Notes under the pieces: generated by a model
What the model was told of the DNA's origin: nothing
What the model saw: the letters and a program-made list of their open reading frames with translations, nothing else
Databases searched by the model: none
Assembly: GCA_002751075.1 (NCBI GenBank)
Contig: NAOQ01000366.1
Coordinates: forward strand, 1 to 20,640
Length of the DNA: 20,640 bases
Direction of reading: 5' to 3'
From: Ichthyophonus hoferi
Lineage: Eukaryota > Opisthokonta > Ichthyosporea > Ichthyophonida > Ichthyophonidae
Shown: positions 1-10,949 of the stretch, piece by piece
Position numbering within the stretch: position 1 is the stretch's first letter
Layout of the letters: every line of letters begins with the position of its first letter
Program-made: the position numbers and the translations under genes

Positions 1-199
1 CTTAGTAGTATTATATACCTACTTAATCTTAATAAGATTTCCTTTCCCTTGCTCCCAGGCACTTAGCCGCAGTGAAATCACACCAGTCAGACCAAGGAAT
101 CGGCCCCGTACATAACAACATAACAAGTATAACTACAACTCTCAACAGTGCTCCCCAACATCAGTCTAACTTAAGTCTTAGTTACTAACAGAAATAAAC
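1..199 (+). promoter_or_regulatory. 5' flank and leader of the small secreted-protein gene
   Basis: No gene is seen here. A pyrimidine-rich tract ends in CAG at 56-58, which looks like a 3' splice site, so the leader from 59 to 199 may be a second exon of the 5' UTR whose first exon lies left of the window. This is inference from one site. The stretch 59-199 is less AT-rich than the surrounding spacer, which fits transcribed leader sequence. An in-frame TAG at 179-181 precedes the ATG at 200. Confidence 0.35.
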
Positions 200-532
200 A
201 TGCTTGGCTTCATTTACCTGTTTGCTGTCGCCGCTCTTGCCTCTACCTCCTCAGCAATTTACACCGGAGTGACATACCCATACATTGAAAGCTTTGCTTG
301 CACTATACGCCCCCCTATGAAGGCTGAATGCTTTCCCGTGATCTTTAACAAGTGTATCAAGGCCCCTCCAAATTGTGTTTACTTCTATGGCATTACCTTT
401 TATAACTCAGAGACAAAGGAGATTACCTTTCAGCGTTGCAGCGATAGCGAGTGCCAGAATAGGTATGATAACTCCCCTGCACCTCATGGTAAGGCTGGTG
501 ACTTCATTGGCACCATTGACAATGTTTGGTGA
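200..532 (+). CDS. small secreted six-cysteine protein, single exon
   Basis: This 110-residue protein is not recognised as a member of a named family. Residues 1-19 form a clear signal peptide: a hydrophobic core (FIYLFAVAALA) followed by a small-residue stretch ending in SSA, with cleavage likely before Ile20. The mature part has six cysteines at 34, 44, 52, 59, 80 and 85, so three disulfide bonds are possible; spacing is C-x9-C-x7-C-x6-C-x20-C-x4-C. It has no transmembrane segment after the signal, so it is probably exported. The start is the first ATG after an in-frame stop at 179-181, in an AAAC-ATG context. The ORF is clearly less AT-rich than its flanks, which favours a real gene over a chance ORF. 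It ends in TGA. A candidate AATAAA follows at 686-691. A role as extracellular matrix, defence or toxin-like peptide would be guesswork. Confidence 0.72.
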   Translation: MLGFIYLFAVAALASTSSAIYTGVTYPYIESFACTIRPPMKAECFPVIFNKCIKAPPNCVYFYGITFYNSETKEITFQRCSDSECQNRYDNSPAPHGKAGDFIGTIDNVW

Positions 533-685
533 ATCAATGCTTACATGAAGGTTTTTGTCAATGAAAAATCCATTCTCTACTCTCCATTAATATTCCAGCA
601 GTAAGATTGCAGTATATTTACTACCCTTTACTCTAAACCTAAGTGGAAGACAAGGATTAAAAGATGTTGGTAACTCTTAAGGTAT

Positions 686-691
686 AATAAA
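686..691 (+). promoter_or_regulatory. candidate polyadenylation signal AATAAA for the secreted-protein gene
   Basis: AATAAA lies about 150 bases after the TGA stop of the six-cysteine protein. It is the most plausible poly(A) signal near that gene, but AATAAA is common by chance in DNA this AT-rich. Confidence 0.35.
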
Positions 692-3679
692 ATACAACAG
701 GAACCAAGAAAAAAAGCATTGAAACAATGCACTGTCTTGAGCCTAAATGTTTGATGGCATTTTGTTGTTTAATATTGAGGTGTTTTTATCTGCTCAAGTT
801 TCTTTTTATTAATCGAGATTGAAATATCTATGTATTTATCAGCCAATATCTTTGTGCGTTTATAAATGCATAAACTTATATATCCAAGTAGAGACGTCGG
901 CATTCCTGCAACCTATAATCATTCACAGAGTATAAATATACCAAGACATAAATTTTTATTATTAAATAAGTCAGCAGAACTTGCCTTGGGCAGGATGTCT
1001 AAGCAATGTATTACTGGACCCCAAAGATAAGATCTGCAATGCCTTGTTGGATATTTGGGGAATCTCTACCATTGGTTGATTTATTTTTGATAGATCATCT
1101 TGGGTTGCCATTTAACACCAATAGAGTGCACTAAATATTTCCCCAGGTTACATGTATAATAACAATTTCTAATAATCTTCAAATTTGATAGTCATATAAA
1201 GAATCACTAATATTAATTAAATACTCCTGTTTTAAGAAAAGTTAATAAATTATTTAATCAAACTGGTTTGCATGCGATGAAATTAAATAAAGTAGAGTTA
1301 TGAGAGTCTATTAGGATTCTTGCATGCAATCTTATTATCTTATACCTTATTTATTAACACATCATATCGTTAAAGGGCATGGCTATAATACCTTACGCTC
1401 AGTCACGCTTTGTATCTATATGTTTGAGGGTATTTTGAAATTCCTGTATGGCCGGCCACAACTATTGCCAATTTCATTCTGTTTTGTCATTATAATCATC
1501 ACTTTTGTATTCAAGATGGCTGCCCAGAATTGCAAGCAGAAAATATAGGATAAAACTATATAGCCTTTATTTAGTATCCTTACAAAATCCAGAATCTCCA
1601 ATTTTTTTCAGATCAAACCTTTGTATATCTTTTGCATCTAGTATTTTCTATATAAAATTCCTTCGAACTTGGCATTAATCAATCAGATAATTACAGTACA
1701 TGGTTGTTTTGCCTATGTTTCATATATTACTATATTTGACAGCGTATGTGTGACATGCAATAGAAATTGGCATATCATTCTATCTTAGTAGGGATGAGTG
1801 GAACTTCGTACAACAGATACAGCTTCTATTTGTAATACATTGTTAAGTAAATCATTACCACTGCATACTCTGAAACATTGAAGAGTACAATAACGAACCC
1901 TTAAGCCTTTACCATGTAAATGGTTTATTAATTTTAAACTATTGATGCATCAATCAGAAAAATCGCAATAGGATTATTATAACTAAAAAAAGCAAAGGGC
2001 CTTTAAATTTCTCTATTCACAACGTAAGATTCAGCAGCAGCTAGCTAGAGTTTAGCCTGCAGATTACATGACGACAACAACTAGATAGAACTCAGTGAAA
2101 CAGATACTAATTTTATTTCCAATAAACTTGCTAGTCCAATTGTTCTGCAAACTAATAAGATTAGTAACTCTTTATGTGTGGGTAACCGGTGAAAAAAGTT
2201 ATCGCCAACAAAACTTTCTATCCAACTATTTATTTGGTTATTTGTTTGATTATTTGCTTATCTATCTATTAATCTGTCTGTTTATTTTTCTATTTTTTTG
2301 TTTATATTAGTTATTCTATATAATTATAATACTAAAATATTTAGATCTTTTTAGATGATTCCCTTTACATAACCAAACCAGTATTTACTATCACAAGTTA
2401 CTATTATTGTTATATGTTTGTTTGTGTGTATGCATATAAGTATGTATACATTTATGTATGTATGTATGTATGTATGGATGGATGTATGTATGCATGTATG
2501 TATGCATGTTTGCATGTATGTATGCATGTATATATTTATATATGTAAATGATAGCCAATAGTTTATTAATTATAGTAATGAATCTTGATGTAAATATCAA
2601 AACTATAATCGTAGGATTATCAAGATCAAAATGAATAGAACAACTGAGTTAGGCACCACACCAATCAGATGATACCAAGAGCTTCATAAATAATAATATT
2701 ACGGTTAATTAATTTCCTAATAGCGTAAACAGTATACTCCAAGCTTTACAACGTAGAACAAGCTAACCTCTGAGTTAATTACTTAGGAATAAATGCAAAA
2801 AGATATGAGCAATAAAACCCATGTTTCAGAACTTGTCTGAGATCTGGTTGCATACTTTGATTGAGGTCAAGATAAAATAGGATAATAGAGTAACATTATG
2901 AAAAGATTGCCTTCACCTTAATAAATCTTTCCACGTATTAGAATAATGTGTATGTGATAGATCGTCAGATCTTTCCAAGGTGCATTATATGTTATGATAT
3001 ATCATTATAAATTATCAACTATTATCAAAAACAATGAGTTAATCTAGGTTAGTATTAACTTAATGAATTATAATGATAGTAGTGACTAGTGGCTACTAGC
3101 CTTTATTATGTATTGCATTAAAACTTAATATCAATAGAAGTTGTAATTATTTTATATTTATTGCATCAAAAGTTAGTGCCTGATTAACTCTAGTGAATTT
3201 GTATCTGTTGCTAATCAACTTCTAGCAATACTAAACGTTGATCCTAAATTACTTTTTATTTCAATGCAACATTTAATTAGATAATGATTTATTTAATATA
3301 AAGCAATGTTAGTTGTGATATTAATAATCATAGTATGAAGCTGGTTAGATATTTATAGCTCCGTCACCATTGCAATAGTCAATCAACTTTATTAAAAATT
3401 GGAAGCATGCTGTGGAATGATCCGTAGATGTAGGATTAACTAATCTTGATTCAAGAGGCTGGAGGGACAGATTGCTGCCCATCTATTATAAACACCCTAG
3501 TAGGTAGATGTAAATGGAACTACCCTGATAGAAGGTTGTATAGTAACTTATATACGTACCTAGCAACCAGTGTTAAGATCTAATATTAAGTACTACAAAG
3601 ATGAGTAATTGAAAGCGTTTAAATTATGTTAAGTACCAATAAAAACCAACAATTGCTGAACTAAAATAACAGGAACATT
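692..3679. other. long AT-rich spacer without a supported gene
   Basis: I see no convincing coding region on either strand. Open frames here (for example 1324-1548 plus and 2095-2310 plus) have AT-driven composition, no recognisable domain and no splice context. A small patch around 1438-1545 is less AT-rich and contains CAAGATGGCTGCC, which resembles a YY1-type element, but it is isolated. A TATG-rich microsatellite lies at 2418-2548. A less AT-rich patch at 3405-3540 could hold a terminal exon of the neighbouring minus-strand gene (see that entry). Confidence 0.6.
2418..2548. repeat. (TATG)n-like tetranucleotide microsatellite, imperfect
   Basis: Runs of TATG/CATG tetramers with scattered substitutions occupy this stretch; the cleanest part is about 2453-2480. 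Any ORF across it reads as repetitive His/Thr/Tyr and is not coding. Confidence 0.85.
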
Positions 3680-3952
3680 ATGATTGGTTCTAAAATCTTA
3701 TGTATGACTGTTATCAGCCTTATTTTAATCAATCAGGAGCCGATAACTAGAGTTATTCCTGCTGATCAAACAATTGTGACAGATACTACATTTAAGTTCC
3801 AATATTTCATAAACATCTATAGAATTGGCATGCTTGATACATTATATTATATTATAATGCGTTCCTACATGATGCAACAGTCCTTGTCTTTAGTATCCTT
3901 TGTACCTTTGATAGTCTTAGTATCTGTGATTATAAGTGTATTAGTTAATTAA
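3680..3952 (+). CDS. possible small membrane protein, unsupported by homology
   Basis: This 90-codon frame begins with a hydrophobic stretch (ILCMTVISLILI) and ends with another (VSFVPLIVLVSVIISVLVN), separated by a more polar middle. That could be a signal peptide plus a C-terminal anchor. Against it, base composition matches the AT-rich spacer, A/T-rich random frames often look hydrophobic, and roughly one frame of this length is expected by chance in a window of this composition. It lies just beyond the 3' end of the minus-strand ankyrin gene and could fall inside an intron of that gene if the more distal terminal exon is used. I do not recognise it. Confidence 0.22.
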   Translation: MIGSKILCMTVISLILINQEPITRVIPADQTIVTDTTFKFQYFINIYRIGMLDTLYYIIMRSYMMQQSLSLVSFVPLIVLVSVIISVLVN

Positions 3953-4093
3953 TTGGTCCATATTAAGGTCAAAGGTAACATGAGGTACAGTAGACAGTTG
4001 TATCTATTGTATGCATGCGTATGTGTAGAAAAATTCTGTACTAATAAATACCCTGTAAATAAAATTGAAGATTAAACAACCAATGACATCACA

Positions 4094-5237
4094 TTAACAG
4101 CTTACATACATACCTTCAACCGCGTAATTGGTTGAGGCATTACCAGCCAGCCAACCGAAAGAGGTTTTTTCTTCTAAAGTACGGTTGCTAGGTAACGCGT
4201 TGGTTGCAGTAGTGTTATTATTTTGGGAAATTTGCAGTGTTTTATAGGCGTCAGAGGCGAAGAATGCCCTTTCAGCCATTGTCATTAGGCTATAATCCAC
4301 ATCTTGTATGTCATTTGTTCCTTCTACTTCCTGATATAACTTCTGGGTCTGTGTAGAACATATGTAATTGTAATTAATTAAATATATACTTTAAAAATTA
4401 AATATGAAAAAGTTAAAAGTTGGAATTTAAACGTTAAACTTTAAAATTTAGATATTAAAATGGGTGACCCATACGTTGCACATTATTTGTTTATTATGCT
4501 TCCTAATGTAACTTCTAGACATGTATAAAGCATATTTAGCCAATTAAAAGTATTAGTTAAAAGTTAAAATTTTAAAGTATACTACACTATACTATAGAAT
4601 AATACTTACTGGCTCGGCTGGTTCTACCATATGAAGGGTTACACCAGCCTGCTTTGCACGTATTGCTGTTAAAATACCCAATCACATTTAGCATGTTTGT
4701 TTAATTCTGAATTATTATTAAATAAAGATATACTATAATGCCAAGATTATTGATAATAATAGCTCATTGTTACCTTGATAAATTTAAATTGGATTTTTTA
4801 TTGCACTGTATATTTTATTTTATTAGATTCTATTATAATAGATATGGTTTTTATTTACTATTTTTTAAAATTTTAAATTAAATCATTTGGACCATACTTT
4901 TGTATTTTAGTATTTGTACTATATTTATATCAAGTAATGTTATAAGGATATATATATAGGTATGCATAGTATAATTGGTGTACATACAACACTATAATAA
5001 TTATTAAGTATTAAATTATAAAGTATTAAAATATGAGATGATGAAATATCAAATTATTAAAATATCCAACATTAAAATAAACATGGTGTTTGCTTCTTGC
5101 CATTTTTAATAGCCTCCTCTGTCCCTTCTGTTCCAGCCATTTGAACACACGTGGAGCCAAACTATATAGATTTATAATACATATAGATATAAGAATAGGG
5201 TTGCAAATAAATATGTATAATAATAGGTATATGGACC

Positions 5238-5269
<32 letters not shown>

Positions 5270-8200
5270 TGTATGTACTATATGTATATACTTATGTTTA
5301 TATGATAGTATACATGATAGTATGATAGTATGTGTGTATGTATGTATATCTGTATTATAGTTATTTAAATACCAATTAGTTAATAGAATACCCAACCGAA
5401 TTGTCCTTTTATTCTTTAATTAATTAACATAATGATACTATGATAAAATATAAATAGAGCTCTGCTAACATACAAACACATATACATATACATATATGCA
5501 TATATGTTATAAACCATACCATACCTATAGCATTAACATATATTCTTATACTCTGCTTCTCTCTCTTTCTCTTATGCTCTATTATTACTCTCTGCATACA
5601 CCCATAACTGCATATAAATATGCACATATACATATTATGAGCTCTATAGTGTAATTATATGACATCTATAGATATTTTAATTAGATGATATTAATTTTTA
5701 GTAAATTATATTTAAACATACCAACACATTAGAATCACGAAAGTATTAGTATTAAAGCAACTGAATATATATGCATATATATGTATAGCTTAGTGTTTAA
5801 CCTAATCCTCAATCCCAGTTAAAATAGTACATCTTATCTACAATTTAAATTAAAAACCTATCACATTTTGAACTAATGGTCTGCTATGAGTAAAAAGTAA
5901 TAGAATAACTTTCACATTTCATTAAATAAAAAACAACCGAAGGCACATTATATTATAACTAGTTTCTAAGCCAGTTAGAAATTACAATTCAATATAAATT
6001 AAGACAAAGATATAAACCAATACAAAACTATAATTAAAATAAATTAAAATTAAAATATAGAGTATAGATAGTATAGATATTATATAGAGCATAAATGGTA
6101 TAAACCAATAAGAAACTCCTATTAAAATAAATTAAAATTAAAATATAAGCCGATACCTTACCACTGTTATATTAGGGTCCCAGTTTTTATCGCATATCAG
6201 ATACGAAGATATGATTGGATTATCGTGTTGTGCTGCACGAAATATAGCAGGAAAACCATTCTATAGAAAGAAAAAGAGAAAGGAAAGAGTGAGAGAAAGA
6301 TAAGTTAGTGTGTATAAATTAAGAATTTGAAAATTAAAATGTGTTATTATGAATTTATCATTGGGTTTTATATTTACTTATATAGTTCATTTAAAAATTA
6401 AAAATTGGTCATCATTTTTATTTTTACCAATTATTAGACTTCACATTCACTCATATAGTATTTCAGCTATGTCATTTAAAAATAAAATTCGATTTTTATT
6501 CTTACCCTATCAATGGCCTGCATATTGGCCCCACTCTCTTCCAGATACTTAAAAGCTCTTAAACTCCCAGAGGCTGCAACATACATTAAAGCTGTATCGC
6601 CATTCTGAGTGGACATTGAATTTTAATCAATTATTTAATTATGTTAATTACTAGTCAGTGTGATGTTTAAAAGTTTAATATGCTATGAAATAGTACAATA
6701 TAATACAATATTGGTGTAATATAATGTAGTATAGTATAATATAGCAATATAGCATAGTATAGTATGATATAATATAGTATAGAATAGTATAGCATACTGT
6801 AATATAAAATGATAAAATAAAATCAAGTATAATACAACACAACATAATACAATACCATATAGCACAATATTGCATTAAATTAAATTATATTGCACTAATC
6901 CAAGAGTACACATGGAATTTACATAAACCAAGCGAAATACCTCATCAGGTTCATCTACTGGAACTCTTAGATCTTCAACAACATATCGAAGTATAGATAG
7001 AGAGTTCTTATTCGTTGATGCTACATGTATAAGCTTTGATAGGAGGGGAGAAAACCAGAGTCAGAGATTAGAAAGTGGAAAATATGTCAGGGTTAGAAAA
7101 AGGATTAGAAAATAATAAAAAAAGAATTGGAATAAGATAAAGATATTATGGTCTACTATAGTGTAGGATAGGTAGGATGTGATAGGATAAGATATGATAT
7201 GGTATGATATAGTATGATATGATGTAATATAATATAGTGCAATGCAATAATAATATTCATTGATATAATCTAATACAGCACAATACAATACAACATGATA
7301 TAGTATAACATAGTATAATAATTAGTTAGTCTCAACTAATTAATCTAGTTAATTAGTCACGGAAATCTAAGAGTTAATTGGATTATTCACAAATGCTCCA
7401 TAATACAATATAACAACACAATAGTTAGTTAGATCCCATCCAATTAGTTTACTTAATCAAGTAATTAAACAATTGAAAAAATCTAATAGTTGAATGGTAT
7501 TACTCACATGTGCACCTCCAAACATTGCCTTTGTATTGGCTCCCCTTTCTACCAATAGTCTTACAACGTCATTATTATAATTGGTAGTAGCTGCCATCAA
7601 CAATGGAGTTGAAGGGAAATCCTGAAATCTTGAACAGGACCAATTAGATAATAGTGTAATAAATTGTGATAGATTGCCATATATGTTAAATAGGGGGTGG
7701 AATATTGAATTATATTATATCACTTGATAGGATGGAATTATTAACCTTAGTATATTATATTATAATATATTATGATATGTTATGATATGTTACGTTCTAT
7801 TATCTTAAGATATGTGATAATATGTTATATTATGTTACATTATGTTATATTAGGTTATAGTATATTATATTGCAAAATATTTTATTTTATTATACTATAT
7901 ATTATGTATAGGTATGCATCTATATATAGTATATACACATAAATATACGCATAACATATATTGCAATTGCTTACATCAGTGGTCATTTCTAGATCTGCTC
8001 CTGCGTCAATCAAACGAGTTGTAATCTTTGTCATATCATTTCCTACTGCAACCTGTAGAGGGGTAGCGCCTAACTAGATAACTATTAATAGTCTAATTAA
8101 TTAATCAATTAATTATGTAAGTGTAATGATTGGTACATTATATGATATTCTAATATCTTATGTAAATATATATATATGCTTATATGCATAATAATATTAA

Positions 8201-8922
8201 GCCAAATAAAAAATAAAACACAAACACTCTAATCATGAATTACTATACAATGACCATAAAATAATAGAATTATATTATATTTAAAATATCAATAGAAAGC
8301 CAACAGTATAAGACCACCAATAAGAGAATTGGGTTCAGTACCAATGGAATCGGGTGGTTAATTTTTAATTCGCGTCTCTCCAACAACATGTCTAGCATTT
8401 TTAAGTGGCCCAATCGGATTGCAATTAGCAGTGACGTTGAACCTGTGTCAGGCTGTAATAAATGGGATTATAAAGATGGTTACATGATATGATATAATAT
8501 GATATGATATAATATGATATGGTATGGTAGGACATGGTATGATATGGTATGATACGGTACGATATAATACGATATGATATAATAAGGTATGATATGATAT
8601 GATATGGTATAATATAATACGATATAATATAATATAGTATGGCATGGTATGATAGGATATAGTATGATAGGACATGGTATGCTATGGTGTGATATGATAT
8701 GATATGATATGATATGATAGGATAGGATAGGATAAAATATAATGTTATACAATAGTTAGTTATAATATAATATAATGATATAATAAAATTAATCTTAATA
8801 TATATATATATGTTTATAACAATACATACCCTTTCTTGACTTAATACACCATAATCTAGCATTTTTTTTGCTAGATCTAAGTCCCTCCCTTTCAAGGCAC
8901 ATAGAAATTTGTGTTCTGACAT
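4094..8922 (-). CDS. ankyrin-repeat protein, ten exons
   Basis: Exons on the minus strand, in order: 8922-8830, 8452-8342, 8073-7975, 7621-7508, 7033-6941, 6604-6506, 6260-6162, 5161-5101, 4665-4610, 4348-4094. They join in frame to 359 residues. Exons 2-7 each encode about one ankyrin repeat (31-38 residues, three of exactly 33) with phase 0 introns between them. Typical motifs are GATPLQVA and DAGADLE (exon 3), STPLLMAA and ERGAN (exon 4), DTALMYVAA and ESGAN (exon 6). Exon 1 (start MSEHKFLCALKGRDLDLAKK) looks like the second half of a capping repeat. Exons 8 and 9 form one more repeat, joined best through a GC-AG intron. Exon 10 is a non-ankyrin tail rich in Asn, Thr and Ser. There is no signal peptide or membrane segment, so it is probably an intracellular protein-binding scaffold; the partner is unknown. 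The C-terminus is uncertain: exon 10 can read to a TAA at 4094-4096, or splice at a GTATGT donor (GT at 4107-4106) to one of two small downstream exons. Confidence 0.87.
4666..5100 (-). other. probable GC-AG intron in the ankyrin gene
   Basis: The exon ends AATG and is followed by GCAAGA, a good match to the known GC donor consensus; the acceptor is AACAG before 4665. Splicing here gives EEAIKNAIRAKQAGVTL, a well-formed second ankyrin helix and loop. The nearest in-phase GT alternative (CCAT before GTTTAT, GT at 5080-5079) would add seven residues, GKKQTPS in place of A, and break the repeat spacing. Confidence 0.6.
5238..5277. repeat. (TATG)n microsatellite in an ankyrin-gene intron
   Basis: About nine near-perfect TATG tetramers in a row, inside the intron upstream of exon 8. 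Confidence 0.9.
6006..6152. repeat. direct repeat, about 52 bp, 89 bp apart
   Basis: The segment beginning at 6009 (TATAAACCAATA, then ATTAAAATAAATTAAAATTA) recurs from 6098 with a few substitutions. The second copy ends a few bases from the donor of ankyrin exon 7 (antisense here), so the duplication affects the start of that intron. Confidence 0.75.
6690..6875. repeat. A/T-rich pentamer array (TATAG/TATAA family) in an ankyrin intron
   Basis: Imperfect 5-bp repeats such as TATAG, CATAG and TATAA run through the intron between exons 5 and 6. The overlapping open frames read as Tyr/Ile/Leu-rich repeats and are not genes. Confidence 0.85.
7138..7316. repeat. A/T-rich pentamer array (GATAT/GATAG family)
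   Basis: Degenerate 5-bp repeats (TAGGA, GATAT, GATAG) fill much of the intron between ankyrin exons 4 and 5. Confidence 0.8.
7319..7519 (-). repeat. tandem duplication of the ankyrin exon 4 end with its splice donor
   Basis: Two diverged units lie side by side: 7319-7399 and 7421-7519. The second contains the last codons of exon 4 (GGAGGTGCACAT) and its working donor GTGAGT. The first, fully inside the intron, has GGAGCATTT followed by GTGAAT at the matching place. Both continue, on the sense strand, into similar sequence (an AT-A-CCA-TT-AACT-TTAGATTT block, then TTAATTA tracts, then ACTAACTA). The intronic copy looks like a decayed duplicate of the exon-intron border. Confidence 0.65.
7735..7910. 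repeat. A/T-rich TATAT/TGTTA repeat tract in an ankyrin intron
   Basis: Imperfect repeats of TATAT, TATGT and TGATATGTTA fill the intron between exons 3 and 4. Confidence 0.75.
8478..8785. repeat. long pentamer array (GATAT/GGTAT) in intron 1 of the ankyrin gene
   Basis: About 300 bp of 5-bp units, mainly TGATA and TGGTA variants, with a run of GATAG near 8715-8735. All three minus frames stay open across much of the array because the period is not a multiple of three and the units contain few stops; the resulting Tyr/His/Ile-rich frames are artefacts. Confidence 0.92.
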
Positions 8923-9986
8923 TACTTGACCGAAAAAAAGATGATACTATATAAATTAGTATGCAAGTTAGTATATGATATAGGGTAAAGAAGGAGAGAG
9001 AAAAGATATCAATAGAGGCTTGTAAATATATTTATATTATAATCGTCTTTACATCTATATATATATATGCACTCACGGCACATGTTTTCATATACACTGA
9101 TAAATCAAGCATAGTGTAATACCCTATAGTATATAAACTCATTGCATTATTTAAAATTATATTAGATTATATATATAATGTTTAAAGTAAGAGAAACACA
9201 GAGAGAAACATATATACCTATATACTTACTTACTACTGTATATATACGTATATACATGTACACAGAAAAATCCTTTATGAAATCTTAGAGCATATACCCA
9301 TATATACCTATATACTTATTCTAGTACATATATACACATGCACATATACAGGCACACAGGCAAATCTTTTATAGTTTAATTTAATTAATTTTAAAATTTT
9401 ATGTAAGTTATATTAATTATAAAAAATAAATATATAGTATATACAGCATATATAGTTTATAGTATATAGTATGCTGCAGTAATATTTATAATGTAAAAAC
9501 TGTGCGAAATTGAGATCATAAATTCAAATCAAACTGGTGCGTAATCAGTCAATGAGCGCTACCTATCAGTTATATTAAGCGAATCGGCGTGAAAATTTTA
9601 ATTTATCAATCTATATAAAACAATAAACATGTTCATTGGAGATCGAGCTTAGAACTCACCGATGAAATAACTTTATTATAAGTAATAGCATGTATGTAAT
9701 TGGTTCTTAGATATTACTAAATCTTGATTAAAATGGAATCGCACGGGGCCTACCTCTGCACAATACATAACATATATTATTATATTATTATTATTATATT
9801 ATTATTATTATATTATTATAGTATTACAGTATTATTATTATATAATTCTCATATTAGTATAGTATTATATTATTATTATTATTATATTATACATTACATA
9901 TTATCATATGATATTATACTATCATTATATTATACAAAATATAGCAAACACTTAAACAAACCTAAATCCTAACCTACTGAGTTAAC
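8923..9986. promoter_or_regulatory. divergent intergenic region between the ankyrin and DUF2520 genes
   Basis: The two start codons face away from each other across about 1.06 kb, so both promoters should lie here. The part at 9480-9660 is less AT-rich than the rest and is the best candidate for regulatory sequence. TATATATA tracts near 9055-9070 and 9170-9250 could serve as TATA elements but are not distinctive in this background. A TTA/ATT microsatellite fills 9775-9900. A patch at 9631-9661 (GTTCATTGGAG, then GAGCTTAGAACTCACCGAT) resembles the donor region of HAD exon 5 at 13898-13979. Confidence 0.5.
9775..9900. repeat. (TTA)n microsatellite upstream of the DUF2520 gene
   Basis: Interrupted runs of ATT/TTA trinucleotides about 90-210 bp before the DUF2520 start codon. 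Confidence 0.85.
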
Positions 9987-10906
9987 ATGCCTAGTTTCTC
10001 TGTTATAGGGCCAGGCCATGTAGGGGCTACCCTAGCCGTGGCATTAACACGGAAAGGGTATAACTTAAAACATGTATATTCAAGGTCTCGACTATGTGCA
10101 GAAAACATTGTTAAGATGGTAGGAGCAGGTAGAGCCATGACTGACTATAGGTATGAAACTGTACTGGTCTAGTGATATATATATATAAACATTCTGTACT
10201 CGGATAGTTATATATATAACTACATACTACCATACTACATTATAGGATAATAGTATACAGTACAGTATAGTATAGTAGTATAGCATAGTATAGCATAGTA
10301 TAGCATAATAAAGTGTATTATAAGACAGTAAAACAAGCACAATACAATATAACAAAATATAATATGGCAATAAAATATCACAATACACTCTAGCACAATA
10401 CAATATAGCAATGCAATATAACATTATAACGTACTATTATCCTTTATTATACCATCTTACCCGCGTTTATCCCACTTCCAGCCAAGCCCTAGAGACAGAC
10501 ATTCTTCTACTCACCGTGCCAGACAGTGCAATTAAAAGCGTTTCCAATGCTCTGTTTCACGCTACTGCGAACCAAAACCACAAACTAGGCACTATAGTAT
10601 GCCACTGTTCAGGTGCTTTGCCTAGCACCATTATGGAGGTTCTAACTAATCGTGGCTGTTTGATTGGGTCGGCTCATCCCTTACAATCATTTGCCGATGT
10701 GTGTATTGGTTATCTTGGCTTTGACTTCTATTTTATTTTATTTTTTATTTTATTTTACTTTAATTACGTATGGATGTTTTATGGATGGGGTTAGTGGTCC
10801 CTGTACATATATATATGGGTGTCTGGGGTGAGAGGTGGGCGAGGTTTCTGTTTTGTTGTTTATGCTATATATAATAATGGTAATAGGAATAGCAATAGTA
10901 ATAGTA

Positions 10907-10949
<43 letters not shown>

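Noticed and set aside
1515-1530. CAAGATGGCTGCC as a YY1 site or a start codon for a small gene
   Set aside because: The frame closes after ten codons, and one isolated match is not enough to call a promoter.
4183-4200. RFX X-box-like GTTGCTAGGTAAC
   Set aside because: It is inside coding exon 10 of the ankyrin gene (encoding PSNRT on the minus strand) and is most likely coincidental.
6675-6875. Two overlapping minus-strand frames of 60-66 codons
   Set aside because: Both are Tyr/Ile/Leu repeats produced by the TATAG-type intronic array.
8425-8922. Long minus-strand open frames rich in Tyr, Ile, Ser and His
   Set aside because: They run from ankyrin exon 1 into a 5-bp repeat array that stays open in several frames; a donor at 8829-8828 and the family sequence define the real exon.
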